A stretch of DNA of 64,000 nucleotides, from assembly GCA_015234465.1 (NCBI GenBank), contig JADGNA010000008.1, forward strand, positions 62,001-126,000, in the 5' to 3' direction. Below are positions 26,277 through 34,398 of the stretch, piece after piece. The stretch's first letter is position 1. Each line of letters opens with the position of its first letter. A program made the position numbers and the translations under genes. A model generated the notes under the pieces. It was given only the letters and a program-made list of their open reading frames with translations, was not told the origin of the DNA and did no database searches. Origin of the DNA: Salinibacterium sp. (GTDB taxonomy: Bacteria > Actinomycetota > Actinomycetes > Actinomycetales > Microbacteriaceae).

Positions 26277-27218
26277 TCAGAACCCCACCTGGAGCACGTG
26301 GATCCCCGGGAAGATCGCGAACAGGATCGTGACGGGCAGGATGAGGAAGACGAGGGGCACGAGCATCGCCACCTCCTTCTTGCCCGCCAGCTCGAGCAGG
26401 CCGCGCTTGGTGTCTTCGCGCGCATCCTGAGCCTGGGCCCGCAGCACCTCCGCAAGGGGCGAGCCGCGCTCAAGCGCGATCGTGAGCTGGTCGACGCAGC
26501 GGGTGAAGGGCGCCAGTTGCAGTTCGTCGGCGCACCGCCGCAGCGACTCCGAGAGGGGCGCGCCCGTCGTGACATCGGTGAGCACCGCCGCGAGTTCGCG
26601 AGACAGTTCCCCGCTGCTGATGCGAGAGACGCGGCGCAGCGCCTCGAGCACACCCTCCCCCGCCGACAAGCTCAGGGTCAGGAACTCGAGCACCATCGGC
26701 AACTCGGCGGCGAGCCGCGACATGCGGCGTGAGGCCGCGCGCTGCAGCATCCAGTCGCGCAGGAACACGCCCGCGACCCCGCCCGCGATGATCGAGCCGA
26801 CCCCGAGCATGACGGGCGAGGCGTGCTGGGGGGCGAGGATGACCGTGACGACGGCGCCGACCGTGACGCCAGCGATGGCGGCAAGCAACTGCTGGGAGCG
26901 GTAGCCGTCGAGCGTCCTGCCCGATCCCGATTGGCGGAGGCGCAGCTGCACCGCGGCCGAACCTCCCAGCACACCACTCATCGCCCGACGGAGTGCTGCG
27001 AAGGGCGGCCCCAGGAGTGCACCGAAGACGGGTAGGGGGTCGGACTGCGAACGGTGCAGGTGGTCGCGGGCCCCGGCGGAGACATCCGCAACATGCGGGG
27101 CAACGCGAGCCGCGAGTCGAGGGCGCCCGAGCCGGGGGATGCGTGTCGCCAGCACCCACAACCCCAGCCCGAGGGCACTGCCGCACAGCAGCGCCCAGGC
27201 CGCGCTCAACGGAACCAT
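26277..27218 (-). CDS. tadC: Tad secretion membrane protein TadC-like
   Basis: 313 aa, ATG 27218 with GGAGGAGG upstream. The GSPF-type domain is seen in LAAELPMVLEFLTLSLSAGEGVLEALRRVSR and DQLTIALERGSPLAEVLRAQAQDARE. Hydrophobic segments lie at the N-terminus, in the middle (two) and at the C-terminus (VFLILPVTILFAIFPGIHVLQV). With TadB it forms the inner-membrane platform on which TadA acts. It overlaps tadB by 13 bases. Confidence 0.86.
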   Translation of the reverse strand: MVPLSAAWALLCGSALGLGLWVLATRIPRLGRPRLAARVAPHVADVSAGARDHLHRSQSDPLPVFGALLGPPFAALRRAMSGVLGGSAAVQLRLRQSGSGRTLDGYRSQQLLAAIAGVTVGAVVTVILAPQHASPVMLGVGSIIAGGVAGVFLRDWMLQRAASRRMSRLAAELPMVLEFLTLSLSAGEGVLEALRRVSRISSGELSRELAAVLTDVTTGAPLSESLRRCADELQLAPFTRCVDQLTIALERGSPLAEVLRAQAQDAREDTKRGLLELAGKKEVAMLVPLVFLILPVTILFAIFPGIHVLQVGF

Positions 27219-28081
27219 CGTTCCTCCTCCGGCAGCCGGCCGATCGCGATCATCACCCGGTAGGCGAGCACCGTCACGACGAGGCCCGCCGCGATCAGGC
27301 CAGCCCCCGAGGGCGTGTTGAAGGCGGCGGTCGCCTCGGGCCTGGTCGCCAGCAGCAGGAGCACGATCCACGGCGCCGCGGCGCCGAGCCGGGCCGCGTT
27401 GACGACCCACGACTGCCTCGCCTCGACCTCGGAGCGGATCGCCGAGTCCTGGCGCAGGTAGGTCGAGAGGCTGCGGAGCACGCTCGTGAGTTCCGTGCCG
27501 CCGACCTCACGCGACATCCGGAGCGTCTCCAGGATGCGGTCGGCAACGGGGTCGGCGAGGCGCAGCTTGAGCTCGTCGAGGCAGCGCGAGAAGTTCGCCG
27601 TGGACTGGTAGTCGCACTCGAAGGCGGCGAATGCGGCCCGCGTTCCGGGCGGACCGACTTCGGCAAGGGCGGCGATGCCGTCGGGCAGGGAGAGGCCGGA
27701 GCGCACCGCCGATACGAGATGGTCCACGACGTCGGGCCAGAGCGATCGGAGTTGTCGCCGGCGAGCGCGGGAGCGCCACGACACCACCATGAACGGCACC
27801 GCGCCGGCCGCTGCGGCGGCGGCAAGTGCGATCGCGAGCACGGGAACGAACGCGAGCGTCACTCCCCCGACCGCGAGGGCGAGCAGCAGTGATACGACGA
27901 TGAAGGTGGCCGGAGTGACGGAGCCGAGACCGGCCAGTGTGAGCTGCTCGGTCATGAGCTCGTGCGCGCGCGAGCGTCGTCGCTCCCGTTGGCGGGAGGC
28001 CCAGAGGAACGGGGATGCTGCGAGCAGCAGGCCCGCGCCGAGCGCACCGCCCAGCAGGACCGGAAGCACGGGAAGCATCAC
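27206..28081 (-). CDS. tadB: Tad secretion membrane protein TadB-like
   Basis: 291 aa; GTG 28081 or ATG 28078 could start it. It has an N-terminal helix, a basic segment (RQRERRRSRAHEL) and two central helices. The GSPF domain follows (WPDVVDHLVSAVRSGLSLPDGIAALAEVGP and SREVGGTELTSVLRSLSTYLRQD), with two C-terminal helices. The overlap of its start with the tadA stop suggests coupling. Confidence 0.86.
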   Translation of the reverse strand: MMLPVLPVLLGGALGAGLLLAASPFLWASRQRERRRSRAHELMTEQLTLAGLGSVTPATFIVVSLLLALAVGGVTLAFVPVLAIALAAAAAAGAVPFMVVSWRSRARRRQLRSLWPDVVDHLVSAVRSGLSLPDGIAALAEVGPPGTRAAFAAFECDYQSTANFSRCLDELKLRLADPVADRILETLRMSREVGGTELTSVLRSLSTYLRQDSAIRSEVEARQSWVVNAARLGAAAPWIVLLLLATRPEATAAFNTPSGAGLIAAGLVVTVLAYRVMIAIGRLPEEERWFR

Positions 28082-29298
28082 GCGACCCCGGCGGGCATGA
28101 GCGCGGCCGCTCCGAACTTCGCAGCACGGGGCGGTGCCATGCCTGTGGGGCGGAGTCCGTCGGCGGTCGTGGCGAAGAGCGACACAGCCTGCACGACACC
28201 GCCGTCGACGACGCCCGTCGGCGCGACGATCTCGGCGACCCGGCGGTGGCCATCCGCCGTCTGCTCACAGTGCACGACAAGGTCGACGACCCCAGCGACG
28301 GTCGGGAGCACGAAGGACGCGTCGATGTTCCGCCCTGCCAACAGCGGAAGCACCGAGAGCTTCGCGAGTGCGTCCCGCGCCCCGTTCGCGTGCACGGTGC
28401 AGGCTCCCGGCACCCCAGAGTTGAGGGCGATCAGCAGGTCGAGGGCCTCCGCCTCGCGCACCTCACCGACGACGAGCCGGTCGGGGCGCATCCGCAGCGA
28501 CTCCTTCACAAGCCGGCGCAGCGTGATCTCGCCGGTTCCCTCAAGGCTCGCCTGGCGGCACTGCATCGCCACCACGTCGCGACCGCCCAGATCGAGTTCG
28601 AAGGTCTCCTCGACCGTGATGATGCGTTCGCGCTCCTTCGCCTCCGCGAGGAGCGCTCCCAGCATGGTCGTCTTGCCCGCGTGCGTCGCCCCGGAGACGA
28701 TGACATTCACCCCGGCACGCACTGCGGCGCGGAGGAACTCGGCTGCCTCCGTCGTGAGGGACCCGCGCTGCACGAGGTCGGCGAGCGCCGAGATCCGCCG
28801 CGTGAACTTGCGAATGTTGATGGCCCACTCCCTGCGCGTCACGTCGGGGATGACGACGTGCAGCCGTGAGCCGTCGGGCAGGGAGGCGTCAACGAAGGGC
28901 GAACTCAGGTCGACGCGTCGGCCCGTGGACTGCAGCATCCGCTCGACCAGGTCGCGCACCTGCGACGAGGTCAGGCGGATGTCGGTGCGCTCTGAACCGC
29001 CCCCGCGCGCGATGAAGACCTGGTCGGGTGCGTTGATCCAGATCTCCTCGATGTTCGGGTCATCGAGGAAAGGCTGGAGCGGGCCGAACCCGACCAGGTC
29101 TGCAAGGATGCGCTTCTCCGCCTCGCGCTCATCGGCGAGCATCGGCACGGCACCACCGAGCGCCCGCTCGCTGTACCGCTGCACCTCCTCGCGCACGAGA
29201 CGGTCAGCGATCGAGCGGTCGGCCGTCAGGTCGATGCCGTCGCGCCGCACCCTTTCGCGCACGCGCTCCGTGATGAGCGAGAGCGCGTGCTGGGGCAT
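28078..29298 (-). CDS. tadA: Tad pilus ATPase TadA/CpaF
   Basis: 406 aa, ATG 29298 with AGGA upstream. It is a secretion ATPase of the GspE/VirB11 superfamily. The N-terminal domain (about 1-150) has DLVGFGPLQPFLDDPNIEEIWINAPDQVFIARGG. Walker A is GATHAGKTT, the Asp box is ITVEETFEL, Walker B is RPDRLVVGEVREAEALDLLIALNSG, and the His box GACTVHANGA follows. It powers pilus assembly. The Tad locus here lacks a visible prepilin peptidase and TadZ. Confidence 0.95.
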   Translation of the reverse strand: MPQHALSLITERVRERVRRDGIDLTADRSIADRLVREEVQRYSERALGGAVPMLADEREAEKRILADLVGFGPLQPFLDDPNIEEIWINAPDQVFIARGGGSERTDIRLTSSQVRDLVERMLQSTGRRVDLSSPFVDASLPDGSRLHVVIPDVTRREWAINIRKFTRRISALADLVQRGSLTTEAAEFLRAAVRAGVNVIVSGATHAGKTTMLGALLAEAKERERIITVEETFELDLGGRDVVAMQCRQASLEGTGEITLRRLVKESLRMRPDRLVVGEVREAEALDLLIALNSGVPGACTVHANGARDALAKLSVLPLLAGRNIDASFVLPTVAGVVDLVVHCEQTADGHRRVAEIVAPTGVVDGGVVQAVSLFATTADGLRPTGMAPPRAAKFGAAALMPAGVA

Positions 29299-29338
29299 GC
29301 GTCACATCCTGCGCCACGCGCCTCTCGCGTGTCCGGTG

Positions 29339-29348
29339 TTTTCCACAG
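29339..29348. promoter_or_regulatory. CTGTGGAAAAC element upstream of tadA
   Basis: Identical in 11 bases and nearly identical in position (40 bases before the ATG) to the element upstream of the pilin group at 23537-23546. No other copy was noticed in the window. Confidence 0.5.
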
Positions 29349-29352
29349 ACGC

Positions 29353-29511
29353 TCAGCGCGTACGGCCGCGCCCCCTGATGCCACCGAAGATGGCCGTGAT
29401 CGCGAAGAGCACGAGGCCGATGATGGCGAGCCAGAAGAGCCCCTCGACGACGAAACCGATGATCGAGAGGACGATCCAGATGGCCAGGAGGATGAGAATG
29501 ATCTTGAGCAT
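29353..29511 (-). CDS. 52-residue hydrophobic membrane protein
   Basis: Two hydrophobic helices (LKIILILLAIWIVLSIIGFVV and LFWLAIIGLVLFAITAIFGG) and a basic tail (RGRGRTR). ATG 29511 follows TACCGT by seven bases, indicating a leaderless mRNA. Similar tiny hydrophobic proteins are common in actinobacteria and have no known role. Codon use (C or G in third positions) supports a real gene. Confidence 0.72.
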   Translation of the reverse strand: MLKIILILLAIWIVLSIIGFVVEGLFWLAIIGLVLFAITAIFGGIRGRGRTR

Positions 29512-29518
29512 GCTTCGC

Positions 29519-29524
29519 ACGGTA
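29519..29524 (-). promoter_or_regulatory. -10 box of the 52-residue gene (leaderless)
   Basis: TACCGT on the minus strand, seven bases before the ATG at 29511. No ribosome site is visible. Confidence 0.45.
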
Positions 29525-29592
29525 GGCCCGCGATCCGGGGCTCGCGCTCAGGAAACGTGCAGTCTGGGGGCGGCGGTAGACTGGCGTCTCCC

Positions 29593-29674
29593 GCGGGAGT
29601 GGTGAAATTGGTATACACGCCAGATTTAGGTTCTGGTGCCGAAAGGCGTGAGGGTTCAAGTCCCTTCTCCCGTA
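29593..29674 (+). tRNA. tRNA-Leu (anticodon UAG)
   Basis: 82 nt. The acceptor stem GCGGGAG pairs with CTCCCGT (one G-U pair). The anticodon arm CCAGA-TTTAGGT-TCTGG gives UAG, reading CUA. A short variable arm follows and the T-arm contains GGTTCAAGTCC. The discriminator is A73, as expected for Leu. CCA is not encoded. Confidence 0.95.
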
Positions 29675-29810
29675 CAACGCCCGACACGACGCATCCGCCT
29701 TCGAGTTCGACGGAATCATCCTGAAGAACGAGGCGCTGCTGGCACTCCCGCCGCTAATCTTGAGCAGGTGCCAGCAGGCGCCGCACCCGAACGACGGAGT
29801 CCCGCGCTTG

Positions 29811-30548
29811 ATGCCTTTCGCCCTCATACCCTGGCTTGACCCCGAGACGCTCATCACGGGCTTCGGGGCCTTTGCCCTCCTGGGCGTATGCCTCATCGTC
29901 TTCTCTGAGACCGGGCTGCTGGTCGGCTTCCTCCTCCCCGGTGACACGCTGCTCATCATCACGGGCGTGCTGACCTTCGCGGGCGTCATCGAGATGGACA
30001 TCTGGTGGGTGTGCCTCGCGATTGCCGTGGCCGCCTTCGTGGGTGGCGAGGTCGGCTACCTGATCGGCCACAAGTTCGGCCCCAGCATCTTCGAACGCAA
30101 GGAGAGCGGCATCTTCAGCCGCGAGAACGTCGAGCGCACCAACGCCTTCTTCTCCAAGTTCGGTGGGCTCTCGGTCATCCTCGCGCGCTTCGTCCCCATC
30201 CTCCGCACCTTCGTGCCCGTCGCGGCCGGCATCGGCCACATGGACTACCGCAAGTACTCGCTCTACAACGCGATCGGTGCCCTCATCTGGGGCGCCGGCC
30301 TCACGTTCGCCGGCTTCGTGCTCGGCTACATCCCGCCCGTGGAGCAGTTCGTGCGCCAGTACATCGACCTCATCCTGCTCATCGCGGTCGCGGCGACCGT
30401 GGTCCCCACCGCGTTCCACTACTGGCGTTCGAGCCAGAAGGCCAAGCAGGCGCGCACGGCGGGCATCCCGACCCTCAACGCTGAGGACATCGTGCTCGAC
30501 CCGGCCTACTTCGACCAGGACCCGAGCAACGACCCCGACAAGCGCTAA
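29811..30548 (+). CDS. DedA-family membrane protein
   Basis: 245 aa, ATG 29811 (a TTG at 29760 is in frame). The SNARE-associated/DedA domain shows FSETGLLVGFLLPGDTLLI, the GGEVGYLIGHKFGP segment, and the typical FFSKFGGLSVILARFVPILRTFVPVAAGIGHM, followed by C-terminal helices. DedA proteins recycle lipid carriers such as undecaprenyl phosphate in some species; which lipid is handled here is unknown. It overlaps the stop of the convergent mntR gene by four bases. Confidence 0.92.
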   Translation: MPFALIPWLDPETLITGFGAFALLGVCLIVFSETGLLVGFLLPGDTLLIITGVLTFAGVIEMDIWWVCLAIAVAAFVGGEVGYLIGHKFGPSIFERKESGIFSRENVERTNAFFSKFGGLSVILARFVPILRTFVPVAAGIGHMDYRKYSLYNAIGALIWGAGLTFAGFVLGYIPPVEQFVRQYIDLILLIAVAATVVPTAFHYWRSSQKAKQARTAGIPTLNAEDIVLDPAYFDQDPSNDPDKR

Positions 30549-31195
30549 CGCGAGATCCAGATCTCCCTGGCCGCCTCGTCGCCGACGTCGAGCTCGACGC
30601 CCTCCAGCACGATCGCGAGCGCGCCGCCGAACGGCTTGCGTCCCACAACCCTGACCCGGGCATCCAGGTCGAAACCCTCGGCCTCGAGGTAGCGCAGCAG
30701 CTTCGGGTCACGGTCACGGATGCGCACGATGCCGCCCTCGTGACCGTCGGGCGCCTCGGCCAGCAGCACGGCGGGCGGCATGACGACGCGGCCATCCGAG
30801 CTCGGGATGGGGTCACCGTGCGGGTCACGCACCGGCCGGCCGAGCTTCTCGAAGATGGCATCGAGCATCCGGTCGGAGACGGCGTGCTCGAGCACGTCGG
30901 CCTCCTCGTGCACCTCGTCCCAGCGGTAGCCGAACTCCTCCACGAGCCACGTCTCGATCAGGCGGTGCCGCCGCACCATGCGCAGCGCGAGGGTGCGGCC
31001 CTCCGCCGTGAGCGTGATCGCCCCGTAGGGCACGTGATCGACGAGGCCGGATGCCGCGAGCTTCTTGACCATCTCCGTGACGGTCGACGCCGCGAGGCCC
31101 AGCCGTGCCGCGAGTGCCGAGGGGGTCGCTGGTACGTCGTCCCACTCCCCGAAGGAGTAGATCGTCTTGACGTAGTCCTCGACCGCGATCCTCAT
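30545..31195 (-). CDS. mntR: DtxR/MntR-family metal-dependent repressor, Mn-type ligands
   Basis: 216 aa. It has a winged helix (about 1-65), a dimerisation/metal domain (about 66-140) and a C-terminal FeoA/SH3-like domain (about 145-216). Aligning by eye with DtxR and MntR, the DtxR ligands Met10 and Cys102 are both Asp here (D7 in VEDYVKTIY; D100 in HEEADVLEH). H77, H96, E103 and H104 are kept. Oxygen ligands at these places favour Mn(II), as in MntR. It is the last gene of the importer operon, overlapping the permease stop by four bases, so it should repress its own operon. Confidence 0.86.
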   Translation of the reverse strand: MRIAVEDYVKTIYSFGEWDDVPATPSALAARLGLAASTVTEMVKKLAASGLVDHVPYGAITLTAEGRTLALRMVRRHRLIETWLVEEFGYRWDEVHEEADVLEHAVSDRMLDAIFEKLGRPVRDPHGDPIPSSDGRVVMPPAVLLAEAPDGHEGGIVRIRDRDPKLLRYLEAEGFDLDARVRVVGRKPFGGALAIVLEGVELDVGDEAAREIWISR

Positions 31196-32049
31196 GCCGC
31201 GACCGCCCTTCTCCGCCGCAGCGCCAGCGTCACGACTCCCCCGCGGGCACCGAAGAGGTAGGCGAGCACGAAGGCGAGGGCCTGCGAGAGCACGACCGCG
31301 CCGCCCGTCGAGACGTCCAGGTAGAAGCTCGCGTAGACGCCCACCACGCTCGCGGCGACCGTGACGAGCACGGCGAGCGCGAGCATCCGGTCGAAGCGTT
31401 TCGTGAGGAGGGATGCCGTCGCGCCGGGCGTGATGAGCATCGCGACGACAAGGATGATGCCGACCGCCTGCAGCGCGACGACGACCGTGAGCGCGAGGAG
31501 GCCGAGCAGGAGGGCCGAGAGCATTCGAGTGTTGAGGCCGATCGCGTTCGCGTGGCTGCGGTCGAAGGCGAGCAGCGTCAGGTCGCGTCGCTTGAGGAGC
31601 AGGATCGCGGATGCCACGGCGCCGATCACGACCACCTGCACGATGTCGGCATCGCTCACGCCGAGCACGTTGCCGAAGAGGATGTGGCCCAGGTCGGTCT
31701 GGCTGGGGGTCGCCGAGATGATGACGAGGCCGAGCGCGAAGAGCGAGGTGAAGACGACGCCGATCGCGGCATCCGATTTGATCTTCGTGGTCGCGCGCAC
31801 GCCCCCGATGAGAGCCACTGCGCCGACCCCGAAGAGGAACGCGCCGACCGCGAAGGGCCAGCCGAGCAGGTAGCTCACTGCGACCCCCGGCAGCACGGCG
31901 TGCGAGACGGCGTCGCCCATGAGCGACCAGCCGATGTGCACGAGCCAGGTCGAGAGCAGGGCGCAGGTCACGCCAGCGACGAGCGTCACGAGCAGCGCGC
32001 GGGTCATGAAGTCGAAGCGGAGCGGTTCGATGAGCCAGTCGATGATCAC
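31192..32049 (-). CDS. mntC: Metal (Mn-type) ABC transporter permease
   Basis: 285 aa, GTG start. It has eight or nine hydrophobic helices of the ABC-3 family. Typical segments are WSLMGDAVSHAVLPGVAVSYLLG, ALIGGVRATTKIKSDAAIGVVFTSLFALGLV and QAVGIILVVAMLITPGATASLLT. It works with the ATPase and binding protein encoded upstream, each gene overlapping the next. Only one permease gene is present, so it should act as a homodimer. Confidence 0.92.
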   Translation of the reverse strand: MIIDWLIEPLRFDFMTRALLVTLVAGVTCALLSTWLVHIGWSLMGDAVSHAVLPGVAVSYLLGWPFAVGAFLFGVGAVALIGGVRATTKIKSDAAIGVVFTSLFALGLVIISATPSQTDLGHILFGNVLGVSDADIVQVVVIGAVASAILLLKRRDLTLLAFDRSHANAIGLNTRMLSALLLGLLALTVVVALQAVGIILVVAMLITPGATASLLTKRFDRMLALAVLVTVAASVVGVYASFYLDVSTGGAVVLSQALAFVLAYLFGARGGVVTLALRRRRAVAA

Positions 32050-32798
32050 GGCAGCTCCACCCCCAGCCCGAAGGCGAGTGCCAGGCGTTCTGGCGCGAGC
32101 GCCTCGGCGGGCGTGCCCTGGAAGAGCACGCGCTTCTGCAGGAGCACGACCTCGTCGCAGAGCTCGGGCACCCCCGCGAGATCATGCGTCGACACGAGGA
32201 TGCCGCAACCCTCCCCCGCGAGCTCGCGCAGGAGCGTAATGATGGTGCGCTCCGAGCCCTTGTCGACCCCCGCGAAGGGCTCGTCGAGCAGCATGAGCCC
32301 CGCCTCCTGCGCGATGCCGCGCGCGACGAACACCCGTTTGCGCTGGCCGCCGCTCAGCTCGCCGATCTGCCGGCCGGCGAACTCGCTCAGGCCGACGCGC
32401 TCGAGCGCCTGTTCGACGGCGGCCCGATCGGCTGACCGCACGCGCCGCGTGAAGCCCTGCCTGCCGTAGCGGCCCATCATGACGACGTCGGCGACCGAGA
32501 CCGGGAAGTCCCAGTCGACCGCCTCCGACTGCGGCACATAGGAGACGCGATTCTCCCGTCGGGCGCGGGCGGGCTGCCCGCCGAAGAGACGGATGCTGCC
32601 TGCCACCGGCTTCACGGAGCCCATGAGGGCCCCGAACAGCGTCGACTTGCCCGAACCGTTCATGCCGAGCAGGCCGGTCACCCGCCCGGGGTGGAGCGTG
32701 AGGTCGACCCCGTCGAGCGCCACGACCTCGTCGTAGCGCACGGCCAGGCCGCGCACCTCGATCGCGGGCGCGGCAGCGGGCATCCGGGTCTCACTCAC
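32046..32798 (-). CDS. mntB: Metal (Mn-type) ABC transporter ATP-binding protein
   Basis: 250 aa, GTG start. Walker A is GMNGSGKST, Q-loop YVPQSEAVDWDFPVSV, signature LSGGQRKRVFVARG, Walker B LMLLDEPFAGVD and H-loop STHD. VDWDFPVSV is a segment commonly found in ATPases of Mn/Zn importers. Its start overlaps the binding-protein stop by eight bases. Confidence 0.93.
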   Translation of the reverse strand: MSETRMPAAAPAIEVRGLAVRYDEVVALDGVDLTLHPGRVTGLLGMNGSGKSTLFGALMGSVKPVAGSIRLFGGQPARARRENRVSYVPQSEAVDWDFPVSVADVVMMGRYGRQGFTRRVRSADRAAVEQALERVGLSEFAGRQIGELSGGQRKRVFVARGIAQEAGLMLLDEPFAGVDKGSERTIITLLRELAGEGCGILVSTHDLAGVPELCDEVVLLQKRVLFQGTPAEALAPERLALAFGLGVELP

Positions 32799-33693
32799 TT
32801 GTCAGGCCCTCCACGATCACGTCGATATCGTGGCGCAGCAGGTCGAGGTAGCTCGGCACCGGGCCGCCGGGTTCGCTCAGCGAATCGACGTAGAGGTTCC
32901 CGCCGAAACGCGCGCCCGATTCGGATGCCACCTGCCGCATCGCCCCGTCGTTGACGGTCGTCTCGCAGAACACGGCAGGCACCTCGCTCTCCTCCACCAG
33001 CTGGATCGCGGTGCGCACCTGCTGCGGCGTGCCCTGCGTATCGCTGTTGACGGGCCAGAGGTATCCCTCCGTGAGCCCAAGGTCGCGGGCGAGGTAGCTG
33101 AAGGCGCCCTCGCAGGTCACGAGCACCCGCCGTTCCTCGGGCAGTCGCTCGATGGCGGCCTCAAGTTCGGCCGCGAGGTCGGCGAGTTGCGCCGAGTACT
33201 CGGCGGCCGCCGCGTCGAACTCCACGGCCCGCTCGGGCACGAGGTCACCGAGAGCGGCGGCGATATTGGCGACGTACTGCTGGCCGGCGACGGGCGACAT
33301 CCAGGCGTGCGGGTTGGGCCGCCCCTCGTAGTCGCCGCCCGCGATATCGATGGGCTCGATGCCGTCACTCAGCACGACGTGCGGCACGTCGATGCGCTCC
33401 ACGAACTGCTCGAACCAGCGCTCGAGGCCGAGGCCGTTGTCGAGGATGAGGTCCGCGGATGCCGCATTCCTGAGGTCCGACGGCGTGGGCTCGTAACCGT
33501 GGATCTCGGCGCCCACCTTCGTGATCGACTCGACCTCGACCGCGTCGCCCCCGACCACGCGCACCATGTCGGCGATCACCGTGAAGGTGGTCAGGATGAG
33601 CGGCTTGTCATTCTCGGCTGGCGCGGGTGTCGAGCATCCGGTCACGAGCGCGAGGCTCGCGAGAACGGCACTGACCTTGAGAAGTTTCGGCAT
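32791..33693 (-). CDS. mntA: Metal-binding lipoprotein of a Mn-type ABC importer
   Basis: 300 aa. The signal peptide ends in lipobox VTGC (Cys20). The cluster A-I fold is shown by ITKVGAEIHGYEPTPSDLR and GRPNPHAWMSPV. Ligands by pattern are His65, His129, Glu195 (TCEGAF) and Asp270 (NLYVD). The His-His-Glu-Asp set is that of PsaA/MntC-type manganese binders, whereas zinc binders have a third His. ATG 33693 lies six bases after TAAGAT, so the mRNA is leaderless. It is the first gene of mntA-mntB-mntC-mntR. Confidence 0.93.
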   Translation of the reverse strand: MPKLLKVSAVLASLALVTGCSTPAPAENDKPLILTTFTVIADMVRVVGGDAVEVESITKVGAEIHGYEPTPSDLRNAASADLILDNGLGLERWFEQFVERIDVPHVVLSDGIEPIDIAGGDYEGRPNPHAWMSPVAGQQYVANIAAALGDLVPERAVEFDAAAAEYSAQLADLAAELEAAIERLPEERRVLVTCEGAFSYLARDLGLTEGYLWPVNSDTQGTPQQVRTAIQLVEESEVPAVFCETTVNDGAMRQVASESGARFGGNLYVDSLSEPGGPVPSYLDLLRHDIDVIVEGLTSE

Positions 33694-33699
33694 ACCGAA

Positions 33700-33727
33700 A
33701 TCTTAGATCCAGGCGCGCCTGAATATG
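33700..33727 (-). promoter_or_regulatory. mntA promoter with a 24-bp operator-like dyad
   Basis: TAAGAT (33705-33700, minus) is the -10 box, six bases from the mntA ATG. Directly upstream, 33704-33727 is a dyad around a perfect CAGGCGCGCCTG core, with nine of twelve positions symmetric. A repressor bound here would block RNA polymerase. It is the natural target for the MntR-like product of the same operon. Confidence 0.6.
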
Positions 33728-33747
33728 AAGTTCACACGCTGAATGTT

Positions 33748-33788
33748 GAGAAGGTGCGTCACCGTTTGAGCGGATGACGCACCTTCTC
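33748..33788 (-). terminator. Terminator hairpin after rdgB
   Basis: GAGAAGGTGCGTCA (33748-33761) and its exact complement (33775-33788) form a 14-bp stem. Inside it CCG-TTTGAG-CGG extends the pairing. It starts 22 bases past the rdgB stop. No T-run follows leftward, as is often the case in high-GC genomes. Confidence 0.75.
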
Positions 33789-33810
33789 GACCCCCACGAC
33801 CCGGTCGCGA

Positions 33811-34398
33811 TCACTCGCCGGTTAGGCGCTCCCGCACTCGCGGCATGATGGCGGCGAAGGCGCGCGAACGGTGGCTGATCGCGTTCTTCTCGTCGGCGCT
33901 CAACTCTGCGGACGCGACCTCCAAACCCTCGGGCTTGAAGATCGGGTCGTAGCCGAAGCCGCCCGACCCCGCCGGCTCGTGCAGGATCGTGCCGGGCCAC
34001 ACGCCCAGCTCGGCGAATTCGACCTCGCCGTCGACGAAGGCGGCCGCGCACATGAAGCCGGCGCGACGGTCGCTCGCGTCGCCCAGGTTTGCAAGGAGCA
34101 GCCGGTAGTTGTCAACGTCGTCGCGCGTGCCAGCGTAACGAGCGGAGCGGATGCCCGGCTCACCGCCCAACGCGGCGACACTGATGCCCGAGTCATCCGC
34201 TATCGCGGGCAAACCGGTGTGCTCGTGGGCCGCGCGCGCCTTGATGAGCGCATTGGCCTCGAAGGTGTCGCCATCCTCGACCGGCTCCGGGCCGTCGTAG
34301 CCGATGAGCTCGATGCCGTCGAGCTGGGCACCGAGGATGCGACGGAGCTCCGCAACCTTGTGCTGGTTGTGGGTCGCGAGGACGAGTGTGCGGGTCAT
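33811..34398 (-). CDS. rdgB: XTP/dITP diphosphatase (RdgB/HAM1)
   Basis: 195 aa. Motifs are [18 protein letters not shown] at the N-terminus, [38 protein letters not shown] and SHRSRAF near the end. It removes non-canonical purine nucleotides (ITP, dITP, XTP) from the pool. Its start overlaps the rph stop by four bases; the rph-rdgB pair is common in actinobacteria. It is the last gene of the murL operon before a strong hairpin. Confidence 0.95.
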   Translation of the reverse strand: MTRTLVLATHNQHKVAELRRILGAQLDGIELIGYDGPEPVEDGDTFEANALIKARAAHEHTGLPAIADDSGISVAALGGEPGIRSARYAGTRDDVDNYRLLLANLGDASDRRAGFMCAAAFVDGEVEFAELGVWPGTILHEPAGSGGFGYDPIFKPEGLEVASAELSADEKNAISHRSRAFAAIMPRVRERLTGE

